Counted from the stretch's first letter, positions 17,772-27,203 are shown. The stretch is 40,340 nt of DNA from Puniceicoccaceae bacterium (GCA_040224245.1 JBEGIR010000090.1:1-40340), one strand, 5' to 3'. The notes: a model not told the origin generated them from the sequence alone. Numbers and translations are program-made.

Positions 17772-18448
17772 ACGATCTCTCCGCTCGGTTGTATTCTTAA
17801 GGTTCTCCAACGCTCTGGACGCACAAAATCCTTACTCAACCCGTCCACCCACGCGCAGGGAGAGAGCGTCAACTGCAGACTCTCAAGCTGCACATCCGAC
17901 TCCAGATAATCCTGTGTCTCCCACCCGTGAGTCCGACCATCTGCACGAAATTCGATATAGGTGAACTCACGAATTTCCTGCAGCCCAAGTGCCAATTCCA
18001 TGACGGCTCCATCACTGGAAAATACCGATGTACCTTCCCGTCCATCGAAGGCCCCCGTTCCTTCACCAAGATGGGGAACTACCGCCACACCTTCTGGCAG
18101 TGCATGCGCATCCCCCAGCAGCACCCATCGTCCCTGCTGCCACTGAACGAGCCACAACACACTCAGGGAATCCGTGAGCGATGTGCTGGCGTCTACAAGC
18201 AGGCGTGTTCGCGCCTGCTTCAACTGCGCCTGATCTCGGGCCTGTGCCAGAAGCATCGCGATCTGTCGTGCGCCAGCATTGAGCTGAACTCGATGATCCG
18301 AACGCATTCCCACAAATCCAATGCCTCCCACTATCGCCACGATCAACCCCATCACCAGCACCAGTTCGAAGAGTGTAAATCCCCCGCTTGCCCGGAAATT
18401 TACTTTCCCATGCTGCAATGTGAAATCTCTTGCACAAGCCCCTCTCAT
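17753..18448 (-). CDS. Prepilin-like protein, GspH type
   Basis: 231 residues from the ATG at 18446-18448, which overlaps the preceding stop as ATGA. The prepilin signal is ASGG23|FTLFELVLVMGLIVAIVGG with Glu at +5. A helix with ARQIAMLLAQARDQAQLKQ follows, as in GspH/FimT proteins, and then a beta-rich domain with SSDGAVMEL and a C-terminal RTLRIQPSGEIVW, reminiscent of the GspH ending. It is the third gene of the cassette. The long first segment before Gly23 is unusual but still positively charged. Confidence 0.8.
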   Translation of the reverse strand: MRGACARDFTLQHGKVNFRASGGFTLFELVLVMGLIVAIVGGIGFVGMRSDHRVQLNAGARQIAMLLAQARDQAQLKQARTRLLVDASTSLTDSLSVLWLVQWQQGRWVLLGDAHALPEGVAVVPHLGEGTGAFDGREGTSVFSSDGAVMELALGLQEIREFTYIEFRADGRTHGWETQDYLESDVQLESLQLTLSPCAWVDGLSKDFVRPERWRTLRIQPSGEIVWIADG

Positions 18449-18993
18449 GGATCCCAGCTCCGGATTTCAGGATATCCTTTCGCCACATCCGGCAGTGCCA
18501 CCACCGCGACCGACGCATGCACATCATAGCTTTCTACCTGGATTCGCCCATCTCTGTCCCCATCCAGCAGGAGTAACAACGCTGTGTTTTGAAACGCATC
18601 GCACAGGGGAGAGTCTTCCGCACCGGGTTCGAGCAGATCCTGTGGACCCGGGCGAAAAAATGCGATCCCGTAGCGATTCAACTCCGCCTCATCCCCTCCG
18701 AGCACGGACAGGAACGTAGCCCGGTTTGCCGGTTCGTTGATCGCAAAGACCGTATCGCCCTCTCCCGTCAAAAAGGGCAGATAACCGTATTCCTGCCGAA
18801 ATCCTTCCACAGCCATTACCCATTGTGCAAACTGAGCACGACTGCGGGCAATCAGGCTCGACTGTCGGGCCGACTGCAGTGCGGGCATCAACAGCGAGAG
18901 CAACAACACAAGCACCGCCATGACCACCAACAACTCGAGCAGGGAAAATCCCGCACCCCCATGTTCTCGCTTGCCATTCCTCAATCTTCGCAT
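18445..18993 (-). CDS. Prepilin-like protein, GspG/H-like with acidic Ca-binding-like loop
   Basis: 182 residues from the ATG at 18991-18993. The prepilin signal is GGAG15|FSLLELLVVMAVLVLLLSLL with Glu at +5. After the helix it carries YGYLPFLTG, as GspG-type pseudopilins do after their long helix, and near the end DGDRDGRIQVES, a DxDxDG loop like EF-hand or dockerin calcium sites. GspG pseudopilins need calcium in a C-terminal loop, so a metal role is plausible. It is neither a clean G nor a clean H, and is placed between the G-type gene (2 bp upstream) and the H-type gene (4-bp overlap). Confidence 0.75.
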   Translation of the reverse strand: MRRLRNGKREHGGAGFSLLELLVVMAVLVLLLSLLMPALQSARQSSLIARSRAQFAQWVMAVEGFRQEYGYLPFLTGEGDTVFAINEPANRATFLSVLGGDEAELNRYGIAFFRPGPQDLLEPGAEDSPLCDAFQNTALLLLLDGDRDGRIQVESYDVHASVAVVALPDVAKGYPEIRSWDP

Positions 18994-18995
18994 GC

Positions 18996-19508
18996 CTACC
19001 TTCCGGTTCCTTCCAGGTTGTCACGGTTGAACACATGGTTTCGGTCATACCAGCCCGCCGCGTTCTCAGGCTGCATCAATCCATCGGGGCCACAGGAACA
19101 CAACACATAGCGACCGTGCTGCCATTGTTCACTGTATGCGTAGTAGATCGCACTGCCCCACCCATCAATCCATGCTGACTCAGCATCGCCATCGAATGCC
19201 ATCTCTGCCGAAGAAGCAGACAACAGGCGTCTCAGCTTCAACGCACGCTCACTCCGTTCACCCTGATCGATCACAGGGTAATCCCCGGTCCTCAGACGAT
19301 GCTGCTCCAACATTCCCCGTATACCCGCCAGCACGGCCTCGCTCTCCAGCCGAAGCGTTCGCTTTTTCACGGCATCAATGGCACCACTGCTTAATGCAAC
19401 CAACACCGAAATGACTGCGATCACCGCAACCAGTTCCAGAATTGTCATACCAGACGGATTCGGACGCAACCAATGGGAAGCATTACAGCCTGGAGGAAAG
19501 CCGTGCAT
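18996..19508 (-). CDS. Prepilin-like protein, GspG-type (major pseudopilin-like)
   Basis: 170 residues, first gene of the cassette, ATG at 19506-19508. The leader ends NPSG20|MTILELVAVIAVISVLVALSS, with Met at +1 instead of Phe and Glu at +5. The C-terminal domain has GWGSAIYYAYSE and SCGPDGLMQPENA, matching the GspG ending in which a WGxPYxY segment precedes SxGxDG. GspG is the major subunit of the type II pseudopilus. The start at residue 1 is kept because a start at Met21 would remove the peptidase leader. Confidence 0.78.
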   Translation of the reverse strand: MHGFPPGCNASHWLRPNPSGMTILELVAVIAVISVLVALSSGAIDAVKKRTLRLESEAVLAGIRGMLEQHRLRTGDYPVIDQGERSERALKLRRLLSASSAEMAFDGDAESAWIDGWGSAIYYAYSEQWQHGRYVLCSCGPDGLMQPENAAGWYDRNHVFNRDNLEGTGR

Positions 19509-19907
19509 GCCTCATTCCCATCTCTGCCGGAGCAATAACCAAGATCCCAATCCTCTCAATTCTGAGCATTCTGAGGGAATGTTTTTCCGCGCGAAGGCAG
19601 ATTTCCAATTTCCTCGTGAAAGAAAACTTGATTCCTGCAACAGGCTGTGACTATAGTTACGAAGGATGGAGTCCTTCCCTGATGGCACTGGATGCAGTGG
19701 TTCCGTGATAACGGCCACCCTTCGTTAACCAGGCAATCGCATTCGCGGGAATGGAGAATCCCCCGCGATGACCGCACTTGACTCCTCCTGATTGACCTTT
19801 ATCGCCCTGGCAGACCTGCCAACGCATTCACAACCTTTTTCCTGAAGTCGGTGCGGAGTTCGCATGTTCTGTCCGACTTTTCACCACTTTCGCAAACCCA
19901 CTCATTC
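19509..19907. other. Divergent intergenic region upstream of rho and the pseudopilin cassette
   Basis: About 400 bases with no convincing gene. Two hairpins are visible: GAAGGA/TCCTTC (19661-19677) and TCGCGGG/CCCGCGA (19743-19749 and 19762-19768, 12-base loop). The second lies about 140 bases before the rho start and could be part of a rho leader, as rho is autoregulated by attenuation in some bacteria. No clear -35/-10 pair was found for either direction. Confidence 0.4.
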
Positions 19908-21065
19908 ATGACACAGGACACGCAATCTGCCACACCTGAAACGACCGTGGTCAACGGAGACAAAGTTACCGTCACCGGTATTCTCGAGCTTTCCAAAAAC
20001 AAAACCGGTCAGCTCATCGACCCGGCCCGCAATGGCAAGGCCCGCTCCACCGACCCATTCATCAACAAAGAACTCGTACGTCGGTTCAAACTGAAGTCCG
20101 GAAATTTTATTGAAGGCATCGCCATTCACGATGACCGCTTCCCCAATCCCAAAGTGCGTTTCATCGAAAAAATCGATGGTCTCTCCGTCGATGACCGCAA
20201 AAAGAAACTGCAATTTCAGGAACTCACCACACTCACACCCGACGAACAACTGCGCCTGGAGACCAAGGACGGTCGCATGACCAATCGCGTGATGGACCTG
20301 TTCTGCCCCATCGGCAAGGGTCAGCGCGGTCTCATTGTCGCCCCTCCGCGCACGGGCAAGACCACCCTGCTGCATGACATTGCCGCCGGTATTCTCGAAA
20401 ACAATCCCGAGTGCCACGTCATGGTACTGCTCGTGGACGAGCGCCCGGAGGAAGTCACCGATTTCAAACGCTCCGTTCCTGCAGAGATTTTTGCTTCCTC
20501 CAACGACGAACCCATCGAGAGTCATCTCCGCATCGCCGAACTGGCGATTGAGCGCGCGAAACGCCTCGTTGAGATTGGAACGGATGTTGTGTTACTCATT
20601 GATTCCATCACCCGTCTCTCGCGTGCATTCAATTCCGCCAAGGGGGGCGGAGGTCGCACCATGACCGGCGGACTTGACATTCGTGCCCTCGAGAAACCCC
20701 GTCAGATTTTTTCCAGCGCCCGACTCACCGAAGAAGCGGGCAGTCTCACCATCGTCGCCACGGCCTTGATCGAAACCGGCAGTAAAATGGATGAACTCAT
20801 TTTTCAGGAGTTCAAGGGAACCGGAAACATGGAAATGGTGCTCGACCGAAAGGTCGCCGAACTTCGACTCTGGCCCGCGATCAATGTCAACGCCTCCGGC
20901 ACGCGCAAGGAAGAATTACTCATGGATCCGACAACGCTCGAGAAGGTCAGCTTTTTCCGCCGGGCACTGGCCCCTCTCAAGCCCATTGAGTCCGCCGAAA
21001 CCCTGCTTTCCCGCATGGGAACTGCCCCAACCAACAAGGCGTTTCTAACGCTTCTGCGCATTTAA
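19908..21065 (+). CDS. rho: Transcription termination factor Rho
   Basis: 385 residues from the ATG at 19908; a GTG at 19851 could add 19 residues. The ATPase core is intact: P-loop APPRTGKTTLL near 145, Walker B VVLLIDSITRLSRA, Q-loop and R-loop region GGLDIRALEKPRQIFSSAR, and the end GTGNMEMVLDRKVAELRLWPAI. Rho is a hexameric helicase that terminates transcription by pulling RNA. The N-terminal primary RNA-binding domain is unusual: where most Rho proteins have the RNP-1-like GFGFLR after GxLE, this protein has KNKTGQLIDPARNGK. The N-terminal helical bundle is also minimal. Function as Rho is certain; its RNA-loading preferences may differ. Confidence 0.97.
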   Translation: MTQDTQSATPETTVVNGDKVTVTGILELSKNKTGQLIDPARNGKARSTDPFINKELVRRFKLKSGNFIEGIAIHDDRFPNPKVRFIEKIDGLSVDDRKKKLQFQELTTLTPDEQLRLETKDGRMTNRVMDLFCPIGKGQRGLIVAPPRTGKTTLLHDIAAGILENNPECHVMVLLVDERPEEVTDFKRSVPAEIFASSNDEPIESHLRIAELAIERAKRLVEIGTDVVLLIDSITRLSRAFNSAKGGGGRTMTGGLDIRALEKPRQIFSSARLTEEAGSLTIVATALIETGSKMDELIFQEFKGTGNMEMVLDRKVAELRLWPAINVNASGTRKEELLMDPTTLEKVSFFRRALAPLKPIESAETLLSRMGTAPTNKAFLTLLRI

Positions 21066-21109
21066 TTTGCCGAAGATTTCACAATCGCACCTTCCGATTC
21101 ATTGACGCC

Positions 21110-21139
21110 TTGACAAGTGACTTTGCTCTCAATTACAAA
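21110..21139 (+). promoter_or_regulatory. Promoter of the 588-aa unknown gene
   Basis: TTGACA (21110-21115) is followed after 18 bases by TACAAA (21134-21139). The -35 is a perfect consensus and the -10 is four of six. The start would lie about 115 bases upstream of the ATG at 21262. Confidence 0.45.
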
Positions 21140-21261
21140 TCAAACCTTAGTACCTTGATGAGGGGCCTGTGCCGAGGCATCACATCCAGCGCTAACCTTC
21201 GTCTCTGTACACTGCGGGACGAACCCACTCTACAAACCGAAATTACCGCGTCCGATCGTTA

Positions 21262-23028
21262 ATGGAACACCCGTTTGCCGACCAATGTCAGGACCTTGCA
21301 GCGTCGCTGCTGGCCAACAATCTCAACGCCATCCAGGAGGATGGAAGCATCCTTCCCTACGAGGGAGAAGATTCCAGACTGGACGAACCGGGCCATGCAG
21401 CGCTTGCGATCGGAGAATTCTACCGCGCAACGGGCCAGACCAAGCTTGAGGGCTACGACCTTGTCGACCTCTGCGCCCGGTGCATCACCAATCAGGCATT
21501 CACCGATCAGGAAACCGACAACGGGATCGCCTACAGCGGATTGGGCCTGCTCTCCTTCAGTCCTTCCAAGGAGCGCAACCAGGTCTGGGAACGCCTGCTC
21601 GACCCCACGCGTGAGCGTCTCGACAAGATGTTGCTCCAGCGCGGCAGCTTCGTTCATGCTGAACAGCCCTACAGCATCGCAAAGGCTGTCACCCGCTTCA
21701 GCATGGATCTCACGAAAAAGGATGAAACCGGCAAACTGATTGAAAAGTTCATCAGCACGGTGGAGTCCAATAGCAGCGCGGGTTTCATGGACATCGATCC
21801 GGATAATGGAATCGGTGGCTGTTATGACATCGCCGGGGTCAGTTCCTTTGTTTTCATCCGTCAGGCCCTTCAGCTGCACGCCAACATCCATCTGCGCGAC
21901 CGCAAGCTGCCCAGCCTGCGTACTTTTGTCGAAAAATACCTTCGCATGATTCCGGACCTCACCCGCCTTGATGGCATGGGTTGGGCCTTTGGCGAGGGCA
22001 CGGGTGCCTACGCACAAATGCACTGCATCAGCCTCATCCTTCAGGCCATGCGTGATGATTGGATCCGCGACGACAAAAAAGCCATCTTTCTCGATATCCT
22101 GCGTCGGGTCTTCTACTTCTTCTTCAGCACCTACATCGATCAGGAAACCGGGCAGTTGCTCATCCGTGATGCCGAGCGCACCACCATTTCCCGCCACACC
22201 ACTCGCATGGCGAATTTTGATGCGGCTCGCTACCTGAGCCAGTGGTCACGCCTCGCCCGCAGCATTTCCGGTTCGATCGATGATGCCAAACCGACCAAAC
22301 CCAAAAATACCGGTCGTTTCGTGATCTTCGACAAGGCCAACAAGAAGGAACAGGGGTTGTTCATCTATCAGGACTCCTCCAGCGGATTGCTGCTGCAGTT
22401 GCCACTGATGCAAAGCCGCAATCCAGAGAGCAGTGATTGCCTCGCGTTCCCCCATTGCCCCGGCATCTTTGACTGGCCCGTCGAGCGCTACCTGCCCGTC
22501 ATGGTGCCCGAGCTGCGTTTTGGCGAGGTAACCACCCTGCCCTGCTTCTACGGCAAACAGTGCACCACAGGCCTTGGCATGCGCAATTCCTTCTTCTTCA
22601 AATACGACCAGCCCGAGCTGATCACGAAGCAGGGAGTCATGGCCAATGGCATTGGCAGTGTGAAGGTGAAATGGACCTTCTCCGGTAACAAGATCCAAAG
22701 CGAATTTGTTTACACCGTGAAAAATGTGATCCAGCTGGATTCCATGCGCTATAACCTCTGCCTGGGGCTGCCACACTCGTTCCACACCATGGGAACCTCG
22801 TTCAAACTCGGACCTGAAAGCCTGCGGGCCACTGTCATCAAGGATGATTTCCAGGCCGAATGGGCTGCCAATGATGAGGTCACTCATGACCCATCCTATC
22901 GTGGTTATTACGGAAAAATCCACTACGTGCAGACTCTGCTGCGCGATCACCCGCTGATCATGCGTCCGGGCATCCAGTATAAACTGATCCTTGAGTTTGA
23001 ACCCGATGTTCAAATGTTTGAGGAATGA
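21262..23028 (+). CDS. Large conserved-looking cytoplasmic protein of unknown function
   Basis: 588 residues, no signal peptide and no TM segments. The first 330 residues are helical with Asp/Gly-rich turns such as DPDNGIGGCYDIAG and WAFGEGTGAYAQMHC, a pattern seen in alpha/alpha-toroid proteins like lyases or glycan-binding helical barrels. The last 250 residues look beta-rich, with alternating strands (ELRFGEVTTLPCFYG, FRVxW-type repeats). This helical-barrel plus beta-sandwich plan is like polysaccharide lyases such as heparinase, but I see no certain active-site motif. It has its own promoter and a strong terminator, and codon use matches its neighbours. Function not recognised. Confidence 0.8.
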   Translation: MEHPFADQCQDLAASLLANNLNAIQEDGSILPYEGEDSRLDEPGHAALAIGEFYRATGQTKLEGYDLVDLCARCITNQAFTDQETDNGIAYSGLGLLSFSPSKERNQVWERLLDPTRERLDKMLLQRGSFVHAEQPYSIAKAVTRFSMDLTKKDETGKLIEKFISTVESNSSAGFMDIDPDNGIGGCYDIAGVSSFVFIRQALQLHANIHLRDRKLPSLRTFVEKYLRMIPDLTRLDGMGWAFGEGTGAYAQMHCISLILQAMRDDWIRDDKKAIFLDILRRVFYFFFSTYIDQETGQLLIRDAERTTISRHTTRMANFDAARYLSQWSRLARSISGSIDDAKPTKPKNTGRFVIFDKANKKEQGLFIYQDSSSGLLLQLPLMQSRNPESSDCLAFPHCPGIFDWPVERYLPVMVPELRFGEVTTLPCFYGKQCTTGLGMRNSFFFKYDQPELITKQGVMANGIGSVKVKWTFSGNKIQSEFVYTVKNVIQLDSMRYNLCLGLPHSFHTMGTSFKLGPESLRATVIKDDFQAEWAANDEVTHDPSYRGYYGKIHYVQTLLRDHPLIMRPGIQYKLILEFEPDVQMFEE

Positions 23029-23040
23029 TTTCCGATCACG

Positions 23041-23070
23041 GCGGCCCTGTTACTTTGGGCCGCTTTTTTT
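23041..23070 (+). terminator. Rho-independent terminator
   Basis: Perfect 7-bp GC-rich stem GCGGCCC/GGGCCGC with a 9-base loop, directly followed by seven T residues. It lies 12 bases after the stop of the 588-aa gene and separates it from flbT. Confidence 0.95.
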
Positions 23071-23188
23071 GTCTCTGTTTCACAGCTTCAGAACAATTTT
23101 CCATCGTCCCAGAACAATGCAAAACGACCACAGGTCACCGCAGCAGCAGCGCTCAATCAAGAGTCGTCCAAGAAGCTTGAGATTTTCC

Positions 23189-23215
23189 TAAAGTTTATGT
23201 TACGCTTCACGATAG
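23189..23215 (+). promoter_or_regulatory. Sigma-28 (FliA) promoter upstream of flbT-flaF
   Basis: TAAAGTTT (23189-23196) is a perfect FliA -35 box. After exactly 11 bases comes CACGATAG (23208-23215), matching GCCGATAA at five of eight positions including the central CGATA. The spacing fits FliA. The inverted repeat GTTAC-N11-GTAAC (23199-23203 and 23215-23219) overlaps the spacer and -10 and could be an operator. The placement before two flagellar genes gives independent support. Confidence 0.7.
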
Positions 23216-23281
23216 TAACTAAAGGTTCATCATCGTTTTACATAACGCGTGCTGAACATAACCCACAACACCCCGACCACT

Positions 23282-23680
23282 GTGGCACTGAAAATCACAC
23301 TCAAACCTAACGAGAAAATCTACATCAACGGAGCACTGCTCAGCAACGGGGATCATGCGTCCCAACTCTTCATTGAAAACAAGGTGAGGTTGCTTCGGGA
23401 AAAAGAAATCATGACACCCGAACGCGCAAAATCAGTGGCGCAACAGGTGTATCTGACCATTCAGATGATGTATTTTGAACCGGAAAGAGTAAAAATCTTT
23501 CACAAAACCTACTGGCAACTTGTTCGCGTCCTGACCGAAGCCGCTCCCAGCATGACTCCGATGATTCATGAAATCAGCGAAAAAATTCTGGTGGAAGAGT
23601 ACTACAGTGCGCTGAAGCTCACCAAAAAGCTCATTGATTACGAAAAACAGTTGATGGATCATGCCAAGAAATCCAATTAA
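23282..23680 (+). CDS. flbT: FlbT, flagellin biosynthesis regulator
   Basis: 132 residues from the GTG at 23282, chosen because FlbT proteins begin just before ALKITLKPNEKIYINGAL; a GTG at 23249 would add 11 residues. Further hallmarks are NGDHASQLFIENK, LLREKEIMTPERAKS and the helical C-terminus with EYYSALKLTKKLIDYEKQL. In Caulobacter, FlbT binds the flagellin mRNA leader and blocks its translation until the hook is complete. It overlaps flaF by 20 bp, the usual FlbT-FlaF pairing. The pair is best known from Alphaproteobacteria, so its presence here is notable. No flagellin gene is in the window. Confidence 0.85.
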   Translation: MALKITLKPNEKIYINGALLSNGDHASQLFIENKVRLLREKEIMTPERAKSVAQQVYLTIQMMYFEPERVKIFHKTYWQLVRVLTEAAPSMTPMIHEISEKILVEEYYSALKLTKKLIDYEKQLMDHAKKSN

Positions 23681-24053
23681 CCCCTACGAAAAAACCCAAA
23701 AGGCGACTGTCCCAGGTCGTGATGTTGAGGTCAATGTGCTGGAAAAGGCAGCAGTCATGTTGAAGCGCTGTCAGGAAAACTGGACGGATAACGCCTTCAA
23801 TCGCGCGCTCGACGATGCCCTGCGCTACAATCAGAAAATATGGGATGTCTTTCAAAACGACTGGCGCAGTCCTGACTGCCAGCTTGAGCGTCCCCTTCGC
23901 GAAAATCTGCTCAGCCTCGGAGTCTACGTGCGCAAGGCAACGCTCGACATCATCGCCTATCCCGAAAAGGAAAAATTGAACAGCCTCATCAACATCAACG
24001 AAAACCTCGCATCCGGTCTCAAATCACAGCGGGATGCGGAGCGCTCCGAATAA
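23661..24053 (+). CDS. flaF: FlaF, flagellin biosynthesis/secretion chaperone-like regulator
   Basis: 130 residues from the ATG at 23661. NPYEKTQKATVPGRDVEVNVLEKAA, QENWTDNAFNRALDDALRYNQKIWDVF, then REN(L/I)xxLG(V/L)xV and EKLNSLININENLASGL are the family blocks. FlaF works with FlbT: it is needed for flagellin production and secretion, and in Caulobacter the two have opposing effects on flagellin translation. Gene order flbT-flaF with a 20-bp overlap suggests coupling. Both are probably controlled from the FliA promoter at 23189. Confidence 0.85.
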   Translation: MPRNPINPYEKTQKATVPGRDVEVNVLEKAAVMLKRCQENWTDNAFNRALDDALRYNQKIWDVFQNDWRSPDCQLERPLRENLLSLGVYVRKATLDIIAYPEKEKLNSLININENLASGLKSQRDAERSE

Positions 24054-24055
24054 CA

Positions 24056-24073
24056 CGCAAAAATTTTTTTGCG
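24056..24073. terminator. Bidirectional terminator-like hairpin after flaF
   Basis: CGCAAAAA-TT-TTTTTGCG is a near-perfect A/T-rich palindrome immediately after the flaF stop. It has runs of A and T in both directions but a weak, A/T-dominated stem with only three G-C pairs, so it may be inefficient. Confidence 0.5.
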
Positions 24074-24287
24074 CCAGCATCACCAACGGTGAGTTGAGGT
24101 CTTGCTCATCTCCTTCTCCAGCAGAGCACCCACGAAACCACCTGCTGCCTCAAACAACAAGTGACAGCCAAGGAGAGTGATACCCTGCGCATTCGCTCCT
24201 TCCCTTCATGCGTCGAGGTCAGAAATTCCTCTCCGAATTTTCGAGCTTTTCCATTGATAATTGCAGAGAATTCGGGATGCTGCATGC

Positions 24288-25444
<1,157 letters not shown>

Positions 25445-25469
<25 letters not shown>

Positions 25470-26608
25470 TTTGCCAGCAAACCCCCGAATCCTGCTTCGT
25501 CATTCACAAGCAGGCACTTCTGCAGAACCTCGAACGCATTGGCCGCATCTCCCGCGAAAGTCCTGCCAAGGTGCTGCTCGCACTTAAGGGCTACGCCTGC
25601 CATGCCACTTTTGATCTCATCCGCCCGTACGTGGCAGGCATCGCCGCAAGCTCACCGCATGAAGCAGAGCTCGGTCTGCGCAAAATGGGGGGGGAACTGC
25701 ACGCCTACGCCCCGGCATATTCAGACGAAGACATCCGCATCCTCAGCCAATGGGTGGACCACATCGTCTTTAACTCTCGCGAACAACTGCTGCGCTATGC
25801 ACCTGCCATTCGCGACGCTGAACGCCCCATTGAAATGGCAGTGCGGTTGAATCCGGAACAATCCGAAGCCGATACCGAACTCTATGATCCCAGCGCCAAG
25901 GCCTCTCGCCTGGGTATCCAACAACACGAGTGGAACGACGACCTGCTTCCCTGGCTCGACGGCATTCATGTGCACAATCTCTGCGAAAATGACTCGCATG
26001 CGCTGGAACGCACCCTACAGGCTCTCGAATCCCGCTTTTCCGCCGTACTGTCAAAGGTAAAATGGATCAACATGGGTGGCGGGCACCTCATCACGCGCAA
26101 GGGCTATGATGTCGACCACCTGATCGCACTGCTCAATCGCTGGCATGCGCGCTATGGTCACCAGATCTACCTCGAACCCAGCGAAGCGTTTGGCTGGGGG
26201 ACCGGTGTGCTCAAAGCGACAGTGCTGGACATCAAACCGGGTGCACCCGGTGATGTTCCCCACGCGATTCTCAACGTATCGGCCACTGCCCACATGCCCG
26301 ACACGCTGGAGATGCCTTACCGGGCCGAAATTCATGGTGCTGGCAAGCTTGGCGAAAAAACACACGGCTATCGCCTTGGTGGAGTTACCTGTCTCGCTGG
26401 TGACCGCATTGGCACCTACTCCTTTGATCAACCGCTTCAGGTGGGAGACTGCGTATTGCTCATGGACATGGCCCACTATACCATGGTGAAAACCAGTTTT
26501 TTCAATGGTGTGCAAATGCCCGCCATTGCGATTTTTGACCGCCAGACTCAAAGCACCCGGATCGTGCGTACTTTTGGCTACGAAGACTACGCCAACAAAC
26601 TCGCCTGA
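25445..26608 (+). CDS. nspC: Carboxynorspermidine decarboxylase
   Basis: 387 residues. This PLP enzyme of the fold-III (alanine racemase-like) group has LLALKGYA with the PLP lysine near residue 48. Other family blocks are SPHEAELGLRKMGGELHAY, LNPEQSEADTELYDPSAKASRLG, HVHNLCENDS and MGGGHLITRKGYD. Near the end, GDRIGTYSFDQPLQVGD and DMAHYTMVKTSFFNG complete the family pattern. It decarboxylates carboxy(nor)spermidine to (nor)spermidine in the last step of the pathway begun by the overlapping dehydrogenase gene. Cotranslation ensures coupled production. Confidence 0.92.
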
Positions 26609-26669
26609 CTCACGCTTCCCCGTTGACCCGTTCCCAGCACCCAATCACACTTTCGTTGTATTCGAAACT

Positions 26670-27203
26670 ATGGATAAACAAGCCTTAGCAGCTCAGATCT
26701 ACCAGACTGCTCACATTCGCGGCAGCTTCAAATTGCGTTCCGGTGCGACCAGTGACCAGTACTTTGACAAGTATCGCTTTGAGAGCAATCCCATGCTTCT
26801 CATGGAAATCGCCAAAAAAATGGCGGATCTCATACCCGATGGCACCGAGGTGCTTGCCGGACTGGAAATGGGTGGCATACCAGTGGCAACCCTGCTTTCC
26901 CAGCTCACCGGTCTTCCCGTCTGTTTTGTACGCAAGGAACCGAAGCGCTACGGAACCTGCAAATTTGCCGAAGGTTGCGAGATTGAAAAAAAACGCCTTG
27001 TGATCATCGAAGATGTCATCACCTCGGGCGGGCAAGCCATCCTGTCGGCAACCGATCTCCGCAAGGCTGGCGCCAAGGTCGAGGACGTCATCTGCGTCAT
27101 TAACCGGGAACAGGGCGGCCCCGAAAAGATGGCCACTGCAGGACTGCGCCTGCATGCCCTGTTTACTCGAAGCGAACTCGAATCCGCATCCGCATCTGCG
27201 TAA
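26670..27203 (+). CDS. pyrE: Orotate phosphoribosyltransferase
   Basis: 177 residues from the ATG at 26670. The type I PRTase fold shows KLRSGATSDQYFDKYR (orotate-binding loop region), AGLEMGGIPVATLLS and the PRPP motif VIIEDVITSGGQA. VRKEPKRYGT is the flexible catalytic loop with the Lys. The enzyme joins orotate and PRPP to give OMP in pyrimidine synthesis. It is shorter than E. coli PyrE (213) but similar to many bacterial versions. It is 61 bases downstream of nspC and may be in its transcript. Confidence 0.93.
   Translation: MDKQALAAQIYQTAHIRGSFKLRSGATSDQYFDKYRFESNPMLLMEIAKKMADLIPDGTEVLAGLEMGGIPVATLLSQLTGLPVCFVRKEPKRYGTCKFAEGCEIEKKRLVIIEDVITSGGQAILSATDLRKAGAKVEDVICVINREQGGPEKMATAGLRLHALFTRSELESASASA

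Noticed and set aside
19682-19700. TGGCACTGGATGCAG as a second sigma-54 promoter
   Set aside because: The GG and GC are separated by only eight bases and the -12 lacks TTGC; spacing of 10 is essential.
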